Source of the DNA: Candidatus Glassbacteria bacterium
Lineage (GTDB): Bacteria > Gemmatimonadota > Glassbacteria > GWA2-58-10
Length of the DNA: 64,000 nucleotides
Reading direction: 5' to 3'
Assembly (NCBI GenBank): GCA_019456185.1
Contig: VRUH01000009.1
Location: forward strand, 6,019-70,018
Shown: in pieces, positions 1-8,843 of the stretch
How the letters are laid out: each line of letters begins with the position of its first letter
Position numbering within the stretch: the first letter of the stretch is position 1
Translations under genes and position numbers: made by a program
The notes under the pieces: model-generated
Database searches by the model: none
The model's input: the letters and a program-made list of their open reading frames with translations, nothing else
What the model was told of the DNA's origin: nothing

Positions 1-2
1 AG

Positions 3-2939
3 GCCGGTGAAAGCGTGGATCTCGAAGACCTGCTGGGTGGCCTGGTGGATCTCGGCTACCGTCGCGAGGCAATGGTCGAGGAGGTCGGCGGCTTCAGTCT
101 TCGCGGCGGGATTCTCGACGTGTACGGCTACGGGATGGACAACCCCGTGCGGATCGAGTTGTTTGGCGACGAGGTCGAGGAAATCCGCTCGTTCGAGATC
201 GCCGACCAGCGCTCGGTGGCCCGTCTGGAGGAAGCCGTCATGCTGCCGGTGGTGGAAAGTTTCGGCTGGGAGAGAATGCCGGAGGACGAGGAACAGCTCA
301 CCGATATCCTGGCCTATCTCGATGATGACAGCCTGGTGCTGTTCGACGATCGTGACGCCGTGCTGGAGGAGGCCAAACGGTTCGAGGAGGAAGTGGAGGG
401 TTATTTCCGCACAGCGTCCGAGCGGCGCGGCGCGGCGATCCGTCCGCCCGCTGAACTATACCTCACAGCAGATCAACTGGCCGCGAGCGTAAAAAAATTC
501 ACCCGCGCCGACCTGCGCTCCCTGCACCAGCGCGCAGAAAGCGGAGTCGTCTCCATCCGGTTCGACACCCGCGAGCCCCCGGCGGTCAACCGCAATCTCG
601 ACATGCTGCGCGGCCGTCTCCGCTCCGACCACGACGAGGGCCGTCGCAACCTGATTGTCTGCGACAACAAAGGACAGCTGGACCGTCTGGAGGAACTGCT
701 CGGCGAGGCTGTCGAGGCCACCGGGCTGGCGATCGGCAGCCTGGAGACCGGCTTCGTGCTCGGTGAGGCCGGGCTGACAGTCTACACCGACCACGAGATT
801 TTCCACCGCTTCCGTCACCTGCCCTCCCGTCGCCGCTACAAACGCGCCCCGGCCCTGGAGAGTTTCTCGACTCTGGGCGAGGGCGATTTCGTGGTCCATA
901 TCGACTACGGGATCGGCCGCTACCGGGGGATCAGGAAAATCACCACCGAGAGCGCCACGGTGGAGTGCTTGTGGCTGGAGTACGCCGACGGCGATTTCCT
1001 CTATGTCCCGATCGACCAGCTGGACCTGGTGGAGCGGTTCAGCGCCGAGGACGGCGCGGTGCCGACGATCCACAAGATCGGCGGCAGCCAGTGGGAGAAA
1101 GTCAAAAGCAGGACGATCAAGGCGATCGAGGACATGACCGCCGAGCTGATCGAGCTCTACGCCGAGCGCAAGGTGCGCGGCGGACACGCGTTCGCTCCCG
1201 ACACCCAGTGGCAGCGCGAACTGGAGGAAGCGTTTATCTACGAGGAAACCCACGACCAGTTGCGCGCTATCGACGAGATCAAGGAAGACATGGAAAGCTC
1301 CACCTGCATGGACCGCCTGCTCTGCGGCGATGTCGGCTTCGGCAAAACCGAGGTGGCTGTCCGCGCGGCGTTCAAGGCGATCCAGGACAACAAGCAGGTG
1401 GTCGTGCTGGTGCCCACCACGGTGCTGGCCCAGCAGCACAATATCACGTTCAGCCAGCGCCTGGCCGATTTCCCGGTCGAGGTGGAAACACTCAGCCGCT
1501 TCAAGACCCCGGCTGAGCAGAAACAGATTATCAAGCGTCTGGCCGAAGGCAGGGTGGACGTGATTATCGGCACGCACCGCCTGATCAGTAAGGACGTCAA
1601 GTTCCAGGACCTCGGCCTGCTGATAATCGACGAGGAGCAGCGGTTCGGGGTCAGGCAGAAAGAGAAGCTGAAGCGGATCAAGCGCACGGTGGACACACTG
1701 GCGATGTCCGCCACCCCGATCCCCCGCACCCTGCATCTTAGCCTGATGAATGTACGCGACCTGTCGCTGATCACCACGCCGCCGCAGGACCGCCTGCCGA
1801 TAATCACCCAGGTCTGCCCGTTCGGCGAGGGCGTGATCGCCGAGGCGATCCACCGCGAGCTGGCCCGCGACGGCCAGGTGTTTTTCGTCCACAACCGGGT
1901 CGGCTCGATCTGCGCGTTCTACGACATGCTGCGCCGGATTGTCCCCGACGCCAGGATCGCGATCGCTCACGGCCAGATGCCCGAGCGGGAGCTGGAAAGC
2001 GCCATGCGCCGGTTCCAGGAGCGGGAAATCGACGTGCTGCTCTCGACGATGATTATCGAAAACGGGCTGGATTTCCCCAACGCCAACACGATTATCGTCA
2101 ACCGCGCCGACAGGTTCGGCCTCAGCCAGCTCTACCAGCTCCGCGGCCGGGTTGGCCGCAGCTACCATCGCGCCTACGCCTACCTGCTGGTACCGCCCCG
2201 GCGGCTGGTCACCGATGAGGCGGTTAAGCGCCTTCGCGTGCTGGAGGAGTACACCGAGCTGGGCAGCGGCTACGAGATCGCCATGCGGGATCTGGAACTG
2301 CGCGGCACGGGTAATATCCTGGGCAGCCAGCAGCACGGGTTTATCAACGCGGTGGGCTTCGACACCTACCTCAAGCTGCTCAGGGAGGCGATCGCCGCGG
2401 TCAAAACCGAGCCCTCCCCGGCGGAAACCGCACAGACGGCCAAGATCAATCTCGACCTCCCGGCGTTTCTGCCCGACGAGTACGTGCCGGACAGCAAGCA
2501 GAAACTGGCCCATTACCGTAAAATCAGCCGGATCACCGAACCGGACGAGATCGAGGAAACCGCCGCCGAGCTGGCCGACCGCTACGGTGAACTTCCGCAG
2601 GAAGCGCAAAACCTGATGGCCAAGACCTGTCTCCGGGTCCACGCCTCTAAGCTGGGCATGGAGAGCGTCTTTATCAGCGCGGGCTACTGCAAGCTCGATT
2701 TCGGCCGCGAGATTCGCTACCGCCTGGCCCAGGTCAGCTTGGCGCTCGAGCGGATAGCGGGCGAAAAGAAGATGGTCAGCCTGCAGCCGCTGGCGGTCAT
2801 TCTCGACACGCCGGATATCCGGGACGCGCTGGAGTCTATCACCGATGTGCTGGCCGGGATGGCCGCCGACCCGGAGCGCTACGTGGAAGACGCCGTCGCC
2901 GACGGCGACAATCCCGCCGATTCCCCTGACGGCCGCTAA
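3..2939 (+). CDS. mfd: Transcription-repair coupling factor Mfd (5' truncated by window edge)
   Basis: Superfamily 2 DNA translocase that removes RNA polymerase stalled at lesions and recruits UvrA. The reading frame is open to the window start, so roughly the first 130-150 residues of a normal ~1100-1170-residue Mfd lie upstream. The first GTG in frame (position 15) is internal. Numbering from base 3, I see the end of the UvrB-like module (SLRGGILDVYGYG), a CarD-like RNAP-interaction domain from about residue 294 (EGDFVVHIDYGIGRY), Walker A GDVGFGKT at 442-449, DEEQ box at 543-546, SATPIPRT, the RGRVGRS helicase motif VI, and a C-terminal TRCF domain from about 800. Catalytic motifs are intact. 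The stop is TAA at 2937-2939. Identification is secure. Confidence 0.97.
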   Translation, partial: AGESVDLEDLLGGLVDLGYRREAMVEEVGGFSLRGGILDVYGYGMDNPVRIELFGDEVEEIRSFEIADQRSVARLEEAVMLPVVESFGWERMPEDEEQLTDILAYLDDDSLVLFDDRDAVLEEAKRFEEEVEGYFRTASERRGAAIRPPAELYLTADQLAASVKKFTRADLRSLHQRAESGVVSIRFDTREPPAVNRNLDMLRGRLRSDHDEGRRNLIVCDNKGQLDRLEELLGEAVEATGLAIGSLETGFVLGEAGLTVYTDHEIFHRFRHLPSRRRYKRAPALESFSTLGEGDFVVHIDYGIGRYRGIRKITTESATVECLWLEYADGDFLYVPIDQLDLVERFSAEDGAVPTIHKIGGSQWEKVKSRTIKAIEDMTAELIELYAERKVRGGHAFAPDTQWQRELEEAFIYEETHDQLRAIDEIKEDMESSTCMDRLLCGDVGFGKTEVAVRAAFKAIQDNKQVVVLVPTTVLAQQHNITFSQRLADFPVEVETLSRFKTPAEQKQIIKRLAEGRVDVIIGTHRLISKDVKFQDLGLLIIDEEQRFGVRQKEKLKRIKRTVDTLAMSATPIPRTLHLSLMNVRDLSLITTPPQDRLPIITQVCPFGEGVIAEAIHRELARDGQVFFVHNRVGSICAFYDMLRRIVPDARIAIAHGQMPERELESAMRRFQEREIDVLLSTMIIENGLDFPNANTIIVNRADRFGLSQLYQLRGRVGRSYHRAYAYLLVPPRRLVTDEAVKRLRVLEEYTELGSGYEIAMRDLELRGTGNILGSQQHGFINAVGFDTYLKLLREAIAAVKTEPSPAETAQTAKINLDLPAFLPDEYVPDSKQKLAHYRKISRITEPDEIEETAAELADRYGELPQEAQNLMAKTCLRVHASKLGMESVFISAGYCKLDFGREIRYRLAQVSLALERIAGEKKMVSLQPLAVILDTPDIRDALESITDVLAGMAADPERYVEDAVADGDNPADSPDGR

Positions 2940-3157
2940 GCCGCTTCACTGTCCAAAATTCACTGTCAAGTTTTTTACGGCCAGTTAGCCAAAGTCGCCT
3001 GACCGCGCCCGCCTTCGGTCCCGGCGAGATAGTTTTACAGCGTACATCTGCTTTGCCGCCTGAATATTTTTGAAACATTGGCATGGGTTGTGCTGTATTA
3101 CTATTAGGCAGGCAACTGCCACAGCTTGAGCAGCTAAAACTCAGCGAGGTGGTGCAA

Positions 3158-3514
3158 ATGAAAAAGGCTGTTAACATGGCCCTGGAATTGCTCGGCCACA
3201 AGCTGAAGTTCGGGTTCCAGATCAAGCCCGACGGCAGGGAGTCGCTCGAGAAGCGCAACGAAAAAATAGTCCGTGATTTCAAGCAGGGCTATTCGCTGAG
3301 CCGGCTGGCCGAAAAATATAACCTGACCGAGAACCGGATTTCGCAGGTTCTCACGGAGTTCGGCGCAAGGCGGCCCAAGTGGCGGAAGATGACTCCCAAG
3401 ACCCGCAGATGGATCTTTCAACTTGAAAAGAAGGGGCTGAGCAAGGCCGAAATCGGCCGCAAGATCGGCGTCTCGCGCGAGCGGGTGCGCCAGATCCTGC
3501 AACAGGGGGCCTGA
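3158..3514 (+). CDS. Small double helix-turn-helix protein (sigma region 4-like)
   Basis: A 118-residue basic protein with two predicted helix-turn-helix segments: residues about 45-65 (SLSRLAEKYNLTENRISQVL) and 93-114 (KAEIGRKIGVSRERVRQIL). The second closely resembles the -35-binding helix of sigma-70 region 4 (the VSRERVRQI signature), but no region 2 is present, so it is not a complete sigma factor. I chose ATG 3158, preceded by GAGGT at 3146-3150, over an in-frame ATG at 3083 that would add a 25-residue tail without a ribosome binding site. It is monocistronic, between mfd and a strong hairpin terminator. It is probably a DNA-binding regulator; its targets are unknown. Confidence 0.75.
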   Translation: MKKAVNMALELLGHKLKFGFQIKPDGRESLEKRNEKIVRDFKQGYSLSRLAEKYNLTENRISQVLTEFGARRPKWRKMTPKTRRWIFQLEKKGLSKAEIGRKIGVSRERVRQILQQGA

Positions 3515-3547
3515 AAGATTGCGGGTTGATGCAAACCTGAACTTCGG

Positions 3548-3580
3548 AAAAAGGACCGGCGACGGTCCTTTTTCTTTTGC
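3548..3580 (+). terminator. Rho-independent terminator after the HTH gene
   Basis: A perfect 10-bp inverted repeat AAAAAGGACC / GGTCCTTTTT (3548-3557 and 3564-3573) with a 6-nt loop, followed by a T-rich tract, 33 nt after the stop codon of the HTH gene. Confidence 0.85.
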
Positions 3581-3693
3581 ATTAATCCGCCTGCGCGTTG
3601 TAATATTAAGATGGGGAGTGTCGCTCTACTCCATCTCAGTCAGAGCGGAGATCTCCTAGGCATAAAAATTCACCTTATCCCAAGGAGGCGCGG

Positions 3694-4320
3694 ATGACAT
3701 GGAAACGGGCCTGGACTGGCCTGGTTTGTGTTTGCCTGGTTTTATTGCTCTTTGACAGCGTTCTTGCCCAGGAGCGAACGCGGCGCCGGCAGCCCGGCTG
3801 GCAGGGCCCGCCGATTGGAGCAGTGGTTGAGGATTTCGAACTGCCGCTGGTCGATGGCGGCACGTTCAAGCTCTCAGATCAGCGGGGGCGGATTCTTGCC
3901 ATCGAGATGGGAGCCTGCACCTGACCTCCCTACCTGAAGAAAATACCCGCGATGGACAAGATTGCCGCCGACTTCAAGGATAAAGGCGTTGATTTCTACA
4001 ACGTCTACACCAGGGAGCCGCACCCGGGCGAAGATTACAGTGAGAAGAACGACGATAAGAGGTTCGATTTCACGGCCAAGAAAGCCACCAAGACCTATGA
4101 GGAACGCCAAGCCTACGCGCTCGAGATGATTGAGTCATTTGGTAATAACCGGCCGATTATGATTGACAGGATCGGCAAGGATTGTGTGCAGAACTCTCTC
4201 GGCGGCGGCGCGCCCAACAGTCTGGCGCTGATTGACCGTGAAGGCAAGCTGGTGCTCTGGCAGGCCTGGTCCAATGCAGAAGAGCTGAGGGCCGAACTGG
4301 AAGAAATGACCGGCCAGTAA
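3694..4320 (+). CDS. Exported deiodinase-like thioredoxin-fold selenoprotein (in-frame UGA as Sec77)
   Basis: The frame runs from ATG 3694 (AAGGAGG upstream) to TAA 4320, interrupted only by TGA at 3922-3924. Read through, it gives 208 residues: a signal peptide (1-25, VLA/QE), a redoxin-type thioredoxin fold, and the active site GACT-Sec-PPY at 73-80. Iodothyronine deiodinases carry G(S/A)(C/A)T-Sec-P at this place, and the later stretch VYTREPHPGEDY matches their YIxEAHP-D segment. Homology clearly continues after the UGA (GGGAPNSLALIDREGKLVLW), so the UGA is most simply selenocysteine. A short stem-loop lies downstream at 3949-3965. A Cys (C75) sits two residues before Sec. The substrate is unknown; a peroxiredoxin- or reductase-like role is possible. 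An ordinary gene caller would split this into two fragments. Confidence 0.85.
3949..3965 (+). promoter_or_regulatory. Candidate bacterial SECIS stem-loop
   Basis: GCGAT (3949-3953) can pair with ATTGC (3961-3965, one G-U) around the 7-nt loop GGACAAG. The loop begins 29 nt after the UGA and its first two bases are G. Known bacterial SECIS elements lie immediately downstream of the UGA inside the coding region, with a G at the start of the apical loop. The pairing was found by eye; the stem is short and was not folded computationally. Confidence 0.4.
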
Positions 4321-4386
4321 AGCCACAACCGGACCGCAGGGGAAAAAGGGTATTTTCCACATGAGCCAGGTTGGCTCAAAGACAGG

Positions 4387-4424
4387 AGAAGGGAAGGCGG
4401 GGGACCCTGCCTTCCCTTCTTTCC
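4387..4424 (+). terminator. Rho-independent terminator after the selenoprotein gene
   Basis: AGAAGGGAAGGC (4387-4398) pairs with GCCTTCCCTTCT (4409-4420), followed by TTT. A smaller hairpin GAGCCA-ggt-TGGCTC sits just upstream at 4362-4376. Together they separate the selenoprotein transcript from the cytochrome gene. Confidence 0.75.
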
Positions 4425-4449
4425 AAACTAGATAAATGAAAACTTTTTA

Positions 4450-5091
4450 ATGACTGCAAAACTGAAAATAACCGCAATCGCCCTGGCCGGGCTGATCCTG
4501 GCCTACGGTGCAACGCTCGAGGTGGCCGAAAGCAATTTCGCCTGCGGCTACTGCCACACGGACCAGCATGGGAGTTGGAAAGTGTCTTCACACAAGAGCG
4601 CTAACTGCCGGGACTGCCACGTTGAGCCGGGAATCGCGGGTGCGCTCAAAGGTCAGGCCCAGGGAGTTCGCGACCTGCTGGTTGCCCTGACCCGGGGCAC
4701 GCATATCTCACCCCACGAGGACCCCTTGCCCATTTCAACGCAGAACTGCCGGGACTGCCACGGGGCGATTCTTTTCGTAAATGAACTGGGCTACGAGGAC
4801 CTGCCCGAGAACAGCCTCAAAGGCCAGGGCCTGGTAATCGGCCACCGGGCACATATTGAAAAGTACGGCATGGAATGCGTAGAGTGCCACCGGGGGGTGG
4901 TCCATCGCGACCCGGACGCGGTGGGCAAATACAAAACTAACTGGCCCATGATGAAAAAGGACTGCGGCCGCTGCCACGATGGAACTTTCAGCCGGCGCTT
5001 CCAACTGACGGTCAGCTCGGTGGAAGACAGGAAAAGCTGCACGGTTTGCCACCCCTACTACGTAGCGCCCCCGGACGAACAGATTGAATAA
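4450..5091 (+). CDS. NapC/NirT-type membrane-anchored hexaheme cytochrome c
   Basis: 213 residues with one N-terminal membrane anchor (about 5-21) and six CxxCH haem-binding motifs (starting near residues 32, 53, 100, 143, 172 and 197). Classical NapC/NrfH proteins carry four or five haems, anchor on the periplasmic face and pass electrons from menaquinol to a soluble terminal reductase. This copy has an extra haem and no nearby nrfA, napA or other reductase gene. Its upstream neighbour is the exported selenoprotein, though a terminator lies between them. No strong Shine-Dalgarno is visible before ATG 4450. The family call is firm; the redox partner is unknown. Confidence 0.88.
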   Translation: MTAKLKITAIALAGLILAYGATLEVAESNFACGYCHTDQHGSWKVSSHKSANCRDCHVEPGIAGALKGQAQGVRDLLVALTRGTHISPHEDPLPISTQNCRDCHGAILFVNELGYEDLPENSLKGQGLVIGHRAHIEKYGMECVECHRGVVHRDPDAVGKYKTNWPMMKKDCGRCHDGTFSRRFQLTVSSVEDRKSCTVCHPYYVAPPDEQIE

Positions 5092-5270
5092 TCTTTCCTG
5101 AGGTGTTAAATTTACCCTGTCGTTCGACACTGATCTGATGAAATCAAGTTTAGTACCTCGCAGCTCCGCCCCGGGGATAGTCAATTTCCAGGAATTTCTT
5201 TATTTTCCCCCTTTGGGCTGCCATGCCTGAGGAGAGCTTTCTTGCAGGCAATTCAAACCGGGGGAATTTC

Positions 5271-5594
5271 ATGAGCAGCCTGTTCGAGGAGAATGAACAG
5301 ATCCTGGACGAGCTGGAGCAGGCCGAGTACCGATTGGAGAAAATCAGGATCGATGGCCCGGCAAAGACCGACGGCGATGAGAAAAGCGAGCTGGCTGCCA
5401 CGCTGAAAACTCTCGTCGTTCGCCTGGTTGAGAATATCGCCAAAAGCGGCGGCAAGATGGACGAATTTGGCGGCGCTGTCGTGCTGGTCGATCTGGCCGA
5501 CGTGCTGGAGCGTTACGGTGAGATATTCAAGATTCCCGGGCTGGAAAAGAAGCTTGCCGAACTGCGGACTATGATGGACCAGGCAGGAGGCTGA
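5271..5594 (+). CDS. Hypothetical helical protein (107 aa)
   Basis: A short, acidic, mostly helical protein with an N-terminal coiled-coil-like stretch (EENEQILDELEQAEYRLEKI). No family is recognised. ATG 5271 is preferred because GGGGGA lies 6-11 nt upstream; an in-frame ATG at 5223 would add 16 residues. No signal peptide or membrane segment is seen, so it is probably cytoplasmic. It is followed by a convergent small minus-strand gene ending at 5609, which leaves only 14 nt between the two stops. Confidence 0.6.
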   Translation: MSSLFEENEQILDELEQAEYRLEKIRIDGPAKTDGDEKSELAATLKTLVVRLVENIAKSGGKMDEFGGAVVLVDLADVLERYGEIFKIPGLEKKLAELRTMMDQAGG

Positions 5595-5608
5595 GCGGAA
5601 TGATCCGC

Positions 5609-5773
5609 TCAGGCGGCCTGGCTTCTGCCTCTCTCTCCTGTAAGCGGCATGGGCGTTTCCGTGATCAGGAACAGGTCCTCGATCAGTTTCTGCTCCTGCG
5701 AACCCGCCGGGGCGTTTTCCCACGAATTGACAAGCTGCTTTATCTGCTCGTTAGTCAGTAGCGCATTTCCCAT
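5609..5773 (-). CDS. Small hypothetical protein (54 aa)
   Basis: A 54-residue frame starting MGNALLTNEQIKQLVNSW, with a strong Shine-Dalgarno (GGAGAGG on the minus strand, 5 nt before ATG). A longer version extending to 6079 lacks such a signal and has low-quality sequence, so the short form is chosen. It has no transmembrane segment or known motif; the C-terminus is polar. It could be a small regulatory or accessory protein. The evidence is the ribosome binding site and sensible amino-acid composition only. Confidence 0.5.
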   Translation of the reverse strand: MGNALLTNEQIKQLVNSWENAPAGSQEQKLIEDLFLITETPMPLTGERGRSQAA

Positions 5774-6233
5774 CTCTGCCTCTCCTCGGCTATTTGTGTC
5801 TGCCCGGTTACATGCCTGACAGCAGATGCAAGAAGTGTGCTCAAAATGCCCCTGGATAGATCTTGCGGCCTTTTTTATTGCAGATAACCGGTACGGGCCG
5901 GTTTGACTCCGGGGATACGCGCGGAATGCGGGGACCGGGGAAGATACCGGACTAACAGATATCCTGCAATTCTTCCTGCCGACTGCCGGAAATCCGACAG
6001 CTGCTCCGCTCTTGTTGTTAGTTGACCAGTAACAGTACGGCCCCTTTGTGACTGATTGAGTAACAGTGCGGCTGCCCATACCGGCGGCCCCTGGCCGTGA
6101 ATTCGGCCACCACAGCCTAACTGCCCGATTGACAAGGGATATGCACCGCTTTATCTTGATTCAGGTCATCATGGACCGGTATCACAGGCCGGGTTGCGCC
6201 CTGATCCACCTAATTCCGCCCGGAGGCGGGCAA
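5774..6233. other. Intergenic region with paired direct repeats before ftsK
   Basis: About 460 nt with no convincing gene. It holds two direct repeats AGTAAC-AGTRCGGC at 6028-6041 and 6059-6072 (one mismatch, start-to-start 31 bp, about three helical turns), which could be a regulator's tandem site between the divergent small gene and ftsK. No clear -35/-10 pair was identified. Confidence 0.35.
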
Positions 6234-8591
6234 TTGCCCAGGAAATCATCGAATAGAAAAAACGGCGACCGCAGGGAAGAGGCACTGGGAATCCTGCTGG
6301 TGGCCCTGGGGCTGCTCTGCGCGCTCAGTCTTCTGCCGCGCGGGGTCCTGGCCCCGTTCCTGGCTAGCGCCGATCAGGGCTACCGTAACCTGGTGGGACT
6401 GGCGGGCAAGTTTGTCAACGAATCGCTCAAGGACCTGCTGGGCGTACTGGCATACGGGCTGCCCGTGCTGCTGGTGGTCTGGGGCTGGCGTCTGTTCAGC
6501 GGACGGGGATCGCGCGTTTACGCGCGGATAACAGTCTACTCTCTGGTCATGGGTGCGGCCGCGGTTATCCTGATCGGCCTGGGCGGCGAACCCGAAACAG
6601 TTTCGCTGGACTGGAGCGCCGGCAGGCTGGGCAGCTGGCTGGCCGGGATGTTGAGCCTGGGGCTGGGTCCGGTGGGGGCCTATGTGGCGGTGTCGGCGGT
6701 GTTTGTGCTGTTCCTGATTTTCTATTCCGGGCTGTCGCTCAGGACTGTCGCGGGCTGGTTGGTGAGGGCGGCGGCACTGGTTGGCGGTCTTCTGGCAACC
6801 GCGCTGAAAGTGGTTTCGGACCGTCCGGCAAAAAGGAAAAAACCGCGCAGGGAGAAGAAGCCTCCGGAGGAGCCGCTTTCCGAGGAGCCGGATGACGCCG
6901 GACCGGGACCGGAGTTTGAGCCGTCGCCCGGAGAGCTGCAGGAGGATTTCCAGTTCGACCTGGGGATTCTCGACGAGCAGCCGTCAGCGGAACCCGGCGC
7001 AGCAAATGAGGACGAGCAGGACGATGAGCAACAGCGCCCTTCGCGCGCCGCGAGCGGCCCCAGCCTGGACACTCCCGCGGGCGAGGGCGGCTACGAGCTG
7101 CCGTCCCTGGAGCTGCTCGAAGACCGCAGTGGAGCCGGCCAGATTGTCAGCCGCGAGGAACTGGAGAAAATGGGCCGGGTGCTGATGAGCAAGCTGGCCG
7201 ATTTCAGTGTCGAGGGCGAACTGATCAATATCACCCGCGGCCCGCAGGTCAGCACCTTCGAGATCAAGCCCGCCACGGGAATCAAAGTCAACAGGATCGC
7301 CGCCCTGGCCGACGACCTGGCGATGGCGATGCACGCCAAAAAGGTGCGGATCATGGCTCCGATTCCCGGCAAGGGAGCGGTGGGGGTCGAGCTGCCCAAC
7401 CCCGTGCTGGAGATGGTTTCCGCGCGCGATATATTCGAAACCGACGATTTCCGCCGCAGCACCCAGCACCTCCCGATCGGCCTGGGCAAGGACCTCGAGG
7501 GCCGGATCAGGGTCGCCGACCTCACGCGTCTGCCCCATCTGCTGATCGCCGGTACCACCGGCAGCGGCAAGAGCGTCTGCATGAACATGATTATCGCCAG
7601 CATCCTGTTCAATTTCGGACCCGACCAGGTGCGGATGCTGATGATCGACCCCAAGATGATCGAACTCAGCCTCTACAACGACATCCCCCATCTGCTGCAC
7701 CCGGTGGTAACCGACGCCAGGGAAACCGCCAGGCTGTTCAAGTGGGCCGCCGCCGAGATGGAGCACCGCTACCGCCTGCTCTCGCGCAACAGTGTGCGCA
7801 GTATCGAGGACTACAACACCAAGCTGGCCTCGGGCCATCCGGTGAAAGAGCTGGACGGCACCCTTCAGGACGAGCAGGTGCCGATGCCCTATATCATCAT
7901 CCTGATCGACGAGCTCAGCGACCTGATGTGCAGCGAAGTCAAGAACGATATCGAGGCCGGGCTGGTCCGGCTGGCCCAGATGGCCCGGGCGGTGGGAATC
8001 CACCTGGTGGTCGCCACCCAGCGGCCCTCGGTCGATGTGATCACCGGGCTGATCAAGGCCAATTTCCCCAGCCGGCTCAGCTTCCAGGTCTATTCCAAAA
8101 CCGACAGCCGCACGATTCTCGATGCCGGCGGCGCCGAGCAGCTCCTGCGCAACGGCGACATGCTGTTCGTGCCCTCCGGCCAGTCGGACCCGGTGCGGAT
8201 TCAGGGCGCCTACCTGTCCAGCGAGGAAGCGGAAAAGCTGGCCGAGCACTGGCGCGGGCAGCCGTGGTTCACCGATGGCGGGAGTGATGAGGAGGACGCC
8301 GGCGAACCCGGGCCGCGCAGCGGAATCCTCGAGGACTTCACACCGCAGATCGAGGGGCTGGAGGAGGAAGAGGACCGCGACGAGCTGTTCGGCGAGGCGG
8401 CCAAACTGGTGGTGCGCCACGATCAGGGGTCCACCTCGCTGATCCAGCGCCGGCTGAAAGTTGGTTACGCCCGCGCCGGGCGGATTGTGGACCAGTTGGA
8501 GTGCGCCGGGATTGTCGGGCCGCCCGACGGCAGCAAACCGCGAGAGGTGCTGATCGCCGAGGAAGACCTGGCTGCTTTCGGCATTGAATAA
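6234..8591 (+). CDS. ftsK: DNA translocase FtsK/SpoIIIE
   Basis: Septum-located ATP-driven DNA pump for chromosome segregation. The N-terminus has about four membrane segments (roughly residues 18-190), followed by a charged Pro/Glu-rich linker (about 195-330), the alpha domain, the RecA-like motor with Walker A GTTGSGKS (near nt 7554-7577) and Walker B IILIDELSDL, and a C-terminal winged-helix gamma domain (SLIQRRLKVGYARAGRIVDQLE) that reads KOPS-like sites. I favour TTG 6234, with GGAGG 8 nt upstream. An ATG at 6066 in the same frame would add 56 residues of poor character. The linker is shorter than in E. coli and typical of compact FtsK proteins. Confidence 0.95.
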   Translation: MPRKSSNRKNGDRREEALGILLVALGLLCALSLLPRGVLAPFLASADQGYRNLVGLAGKFVNESLKDLLGVLAYGLPVLLVVWGWRLFSGRGSRVYARITVYSLVMGAAAVILIGLGGEPETVSLDWSAGRLGSWLAGMLSLGLGPVGAYVAVSAVFVLFLIFYSGLSLRTVAGWLVRAAALVGGLLATALKVVSDRPAKRKKPRREKKPPEEPLSEEPDDAGPGPEFEPSPGELQEDFQFDLGILDEQPSAEPGAANEDEQDDEQQRPSRAASGPSLDTPAGEGGYELPSLELLEDRSGAGQIVSREELEKMGRVLMSKLADFSVEGELINITRGPQVSTFEIKPATGIKVNRIAALADDLAMAMHAKKVRIMAPIPGKGAVGVELPNPVLEMVSARDIFETDDFRRSTQHLPIGLGKDLEGRIRVADLTRLPHLLIAGTTGSGKSVCMNMIIASILFNFGPDQVRMLMIDPKMIELSLYNDIPHLLHPVVTDARETARLFKWAAAEMEHRYRLLSRNSVRSIEDYNTKLASGHPVKELDGTLQDEQVPMPYIIILIDELSDLMCSEVKNDIEAGLVRLAQMARAVGIHLVVATQRPSVDVITGLIKANFPSRLSFQVYSKTDSRTILDAGGAEQLLRNGDMLFVPSGQSDPVRIQGAYLSSEEAEKLAEHWRGQPWFTDGGSDEEDAGEPGPRSGILEDFTPQIEGLEEEEDRDELFGEAAKLVVRHDQGSTSLIQRRLKVGYARAGRIVDQLECAGIVGPPDGSKPREVLIAEEDLAAFGIE

Positions 8592-8843
8592 TTTTTCGGA
8601 ATTATCCCTTTATTGGTATTGACAGATTTTGGCTATCCCAGGCTGGTCAGGCATTTAATGTCGATTATCGGGATTCAAAAAGCTTTTACGACAATGGAGA
8701 ATTACAAAGAAAACCTTTAACGCGCTTGTCCTGACTCAAGAAGCCAAAGAATGAAAAGATTGGCAGAAGCAAGGGAAGAAAAGAAAGGCGAGAAGGATGT
8801 AAAACAAGTTGAGTTCACTTTTATTTAGTCGTGGAAAGGCAAA

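Noticed and set aside
456-2642. Long minus-strand open frame (728 codons) opposite mfd
   Set aside because: Shadow frame of a GC-rich gene: repetitive D/L/V/H/Q composition and no motifs, while the opposite strand is clearly mfd.
6984-8420. Long minus-strand open frame opposite ftsK
   Set aside because: Antisense shadow with the same biased composition; ftsK motifs on the plus strand account for the sequence.
8751-8828. 25-codon frame upstream of the restriction-modification gene
   Set aside because: Lysine/glutamate-rich by AT-rich composition, no ribosome binding site, no recognisable sequence.
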